From contig CANGGP010000027.1 in NCBI GenBank assembly GCA_947453445.1, positions 1 through 41,040 on the forward strand: 41,040 nt of DNA, written 5' to 3'. This stretch comes from Sphingobacteriaceae bacterium. GTDB taxonomy: Bacteria > Bacteroidota > Bacteroidia > B-17B0 > Aurantibacillaceae. The notes under the pieces were generated by a model. The model had not been told where the DNA came from and did not search any database. It saw nothing but the letters and a program-made list of their open reading frames with translations. Below are positions 39,910 to 41,040 of this stretch, piece after piece. Each line of letters starts with the position of its first letter. Positions within the stretch are counted from its first letter, which is position 1. A program made the position numbers and the translations under genes.

Positions 39910-41040
39910 ATGCGTGTAATTTTAAATCAATTATTGTTAGTGCTGCTGTTGTTTGGTTCTGCCCAAGCCCAGTTGCTTAATCAACGCAATTGGCGGGCCT
40001 CTGAAAAGGATTCATTGAACAAAGCATTGAATTTAATTGATGAACAAAATTACAGCGCCGCATTTGCATCGGTGCAAAACATATACGCCCATCACCCTCA
40101 GGAGGATTTTCTTAAATATGCTTACGTTAAATGTGCCATTGAATTTGACGACAGGGTAGAAGAGGCCTATAAAAAACTCAATGAACTTTTCGAAAAAAAT
40201 GCAAATACCGCCGACATTCAATATTATTTGGCGAAAGGCGCTTATAAATTATCCCTGTTCGATGAAGCTTTGAGTTACATGAATGTGTTTTTAGGTAGCA
40301 CTAAAGTATCCTTCCAATTATTACCTGTTGCCCAACAATTAAAAAACCGAATCAACCACGCCCGTTATTATGCTACACACACAGGCAGTGCGCGCCTGCA
40401 GGCACTCGGTCCTTTGTTCAACGACGAGGGTAATCAAGTTTCGCCGGTAATTAATTTAGCAGCCTCTCAATTGTTTTATACTGATGTTCAAAATAACCTG
40501 CGTTTGCCTTCTCAAAAAATAAACCAAAGTTTGGGCAAAATGATGTATAGCAAAAGCATCGACGAAAATTGGTTGGCCCCCGACAGTTATAAAAACTGGT
40601 TTGAAAAGGAGCATGCCCGCATTGCTGCCATTAGTGCCGATGCCAAGCACCTATTGCTGATTAAAGAAAACTGCGGACAAAACGATATTTTTATTTGTAG
40701 TGTTGTTGCTGATAAGTTTAGCAAGGCCAAACGTTTAAAGGGTAGTATTAATTCACTCTTCAATGAAAATGCTTGTTGTTTTTCGCCCGATGGCAGAAGT
40801 ATTTATTTTAGTAGTAATCGTCCGGGTGGCTTTGGTGGTTATGATCTTTACCGCGCCGATTTAGAGAATGATTCAACTTGGTCGCATGTAAAAAATCTCG
40901 GGGCCTTAGTTAATTCAGATAAGGATGAAGACAGTCCATGCATGCAAGCCGATGGTAGCAGCTTTTTCTTTAGTTCGGAGGGATTTGAATCTTGTGGCGG
41001 ATTTGATGTTTTTAAAGCCATTTATATTGCAGGTGATTCG
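39910..41040 (+). CDS. Secreted TPR/PD40-repeat protein, 3' end outside window
   Basis: The first 377 codons of a gene running past the right edge. A signal peptide (1-20, ends FGSAQA) is followed by a helical region with TPR-like spacing (about 30-145, DSLNKALNLIDEQNYSAAF, ADIQYYLAKGAYKLSLFDEA). A WD40-like PD40 propeller region follows: VSPVINLAASQLFYTD, then CCFSPDGRSIYFSSNRPGG and GFGGYDLYRADL (289-320), then QADGSSFFFSSEGFESCGGF. TPR plus PD40 at the N-terminus is the layout of Bacteroidota OmpA-family envelope proteins, including PorE of the T9SS, which end in an OmpA domain. Whether an OmpA domain follows cannot be seen. The start is the ATG at 39910, which begins the signal peptide. 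Confidence 0.85.
   Translation, partial: MRVILNQLLLVLLLFGSAQAQLLNQRNWRASEKDSLNKALNLIDEQNYSAAFASVQNIYAHHPQEDFLKYAYVKCAIEFDDRVEEAYKKLNELFEKNANTADIQYYLAKGAYKLSLFDEALSYMNVFLGSTKVSFQLLPVAQQLKNRINHARYYATHTGSARLQALGPLFNDEGNQVSPVINLAASQLFYTDVQNNLRLPSQKINQSLGKMMYSKSIDENWLAPDSYKNWFEKEHARIAAISADAKHLLLIKENCGQNDIFICSVVADKFSKAKRLKGSINSLFNENACCFSPDGRSIYFSSNRPGGFGGYDLYRADLENDSTWSHVKNLGALVNSDKDEDSPCMQADGSSFFFSSEGFESCGGFDVFKAIYIAGDS

Overview
The window looks like a chromosomal segment of a member of the Bacteroidota (Flavobacteriia- or Sphingobacteriia-like, possibly uncultured). The sequence is AT-rich. At least five large secreted proteins end in a type IX secretion system (T9SS) type A sorting domain. The one well-formed promoter is of the Bacteroidota kind (TTTG, 19 bases, TAnnTTTG). 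Shine-Dalgarno sequences are essentially absent. I see no rRNA, tRNA, CRISPR array, transposase or phage gene.

Layout. 1-270: end of an OmpA-domain protein. 274-2625 (-): TM2 protein and asparagine synthase. 2730-4121 (+): GlmM-type phosphohexomutase. 4234-10494 (+): a 2086-residue secreted protein made of a GloVer-type propeller array and an Ig-like repeat array. 10589-12303 (+): cysteine desulfurase and ribosome recycling factor, with a hairpin terminator on each side. 12444-13679 (-): cold-shock protein and a family 2 glycosyltransferase. 13796-15118 (+): a GT4-type glycosyltransferase, meeting a convergent class IV aminotransferase (15098-15952). 16131-17541 (+): ClpP and a small secreted protein.

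17589-22118 (-): a secreted half-propeller protein followed by two tandem Omp28-like T9SS cargo paralogues. 22268-23670 (-): tcdA and a TatD hydrolase whose start is anomalous. 23735-25706 (+): GlcD-like FAD oxidase and a GNAT acetyltransferase. 25757-27838 (-): another T9SS cargo. 27911-32026 (-): a four-gene run of membrane protein, PASTA protein, T9SS cargo and RluD. 32259-39500 (+): a tightly packed five-gene run (lipoprotein, outer-membrane barrel candidate, T9SS-like propeller protein, GT39 membrane glycosyltransferase, DUF2079 membrane protein). 39501-39909: a noncoding stretch holding a long GC-rich hairpin element. 39910 to the right edge: start of a TPR/PD40 secreted protein.

Housekeeping genes (glmM, frr, clpP, tcdA, rluD, csp, desulfurase) are interleaved with lineage-specific cell-surface genes. 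No complete new defence or biosynthetic system is visible. The points most worth checking are the hairpin element at 39576-39738, the TatD start, the 204-base repeat array with a five-unit higher-order period, the partly homogenised Omp28 pair, and three perfect inverted repeats in promoter regions.
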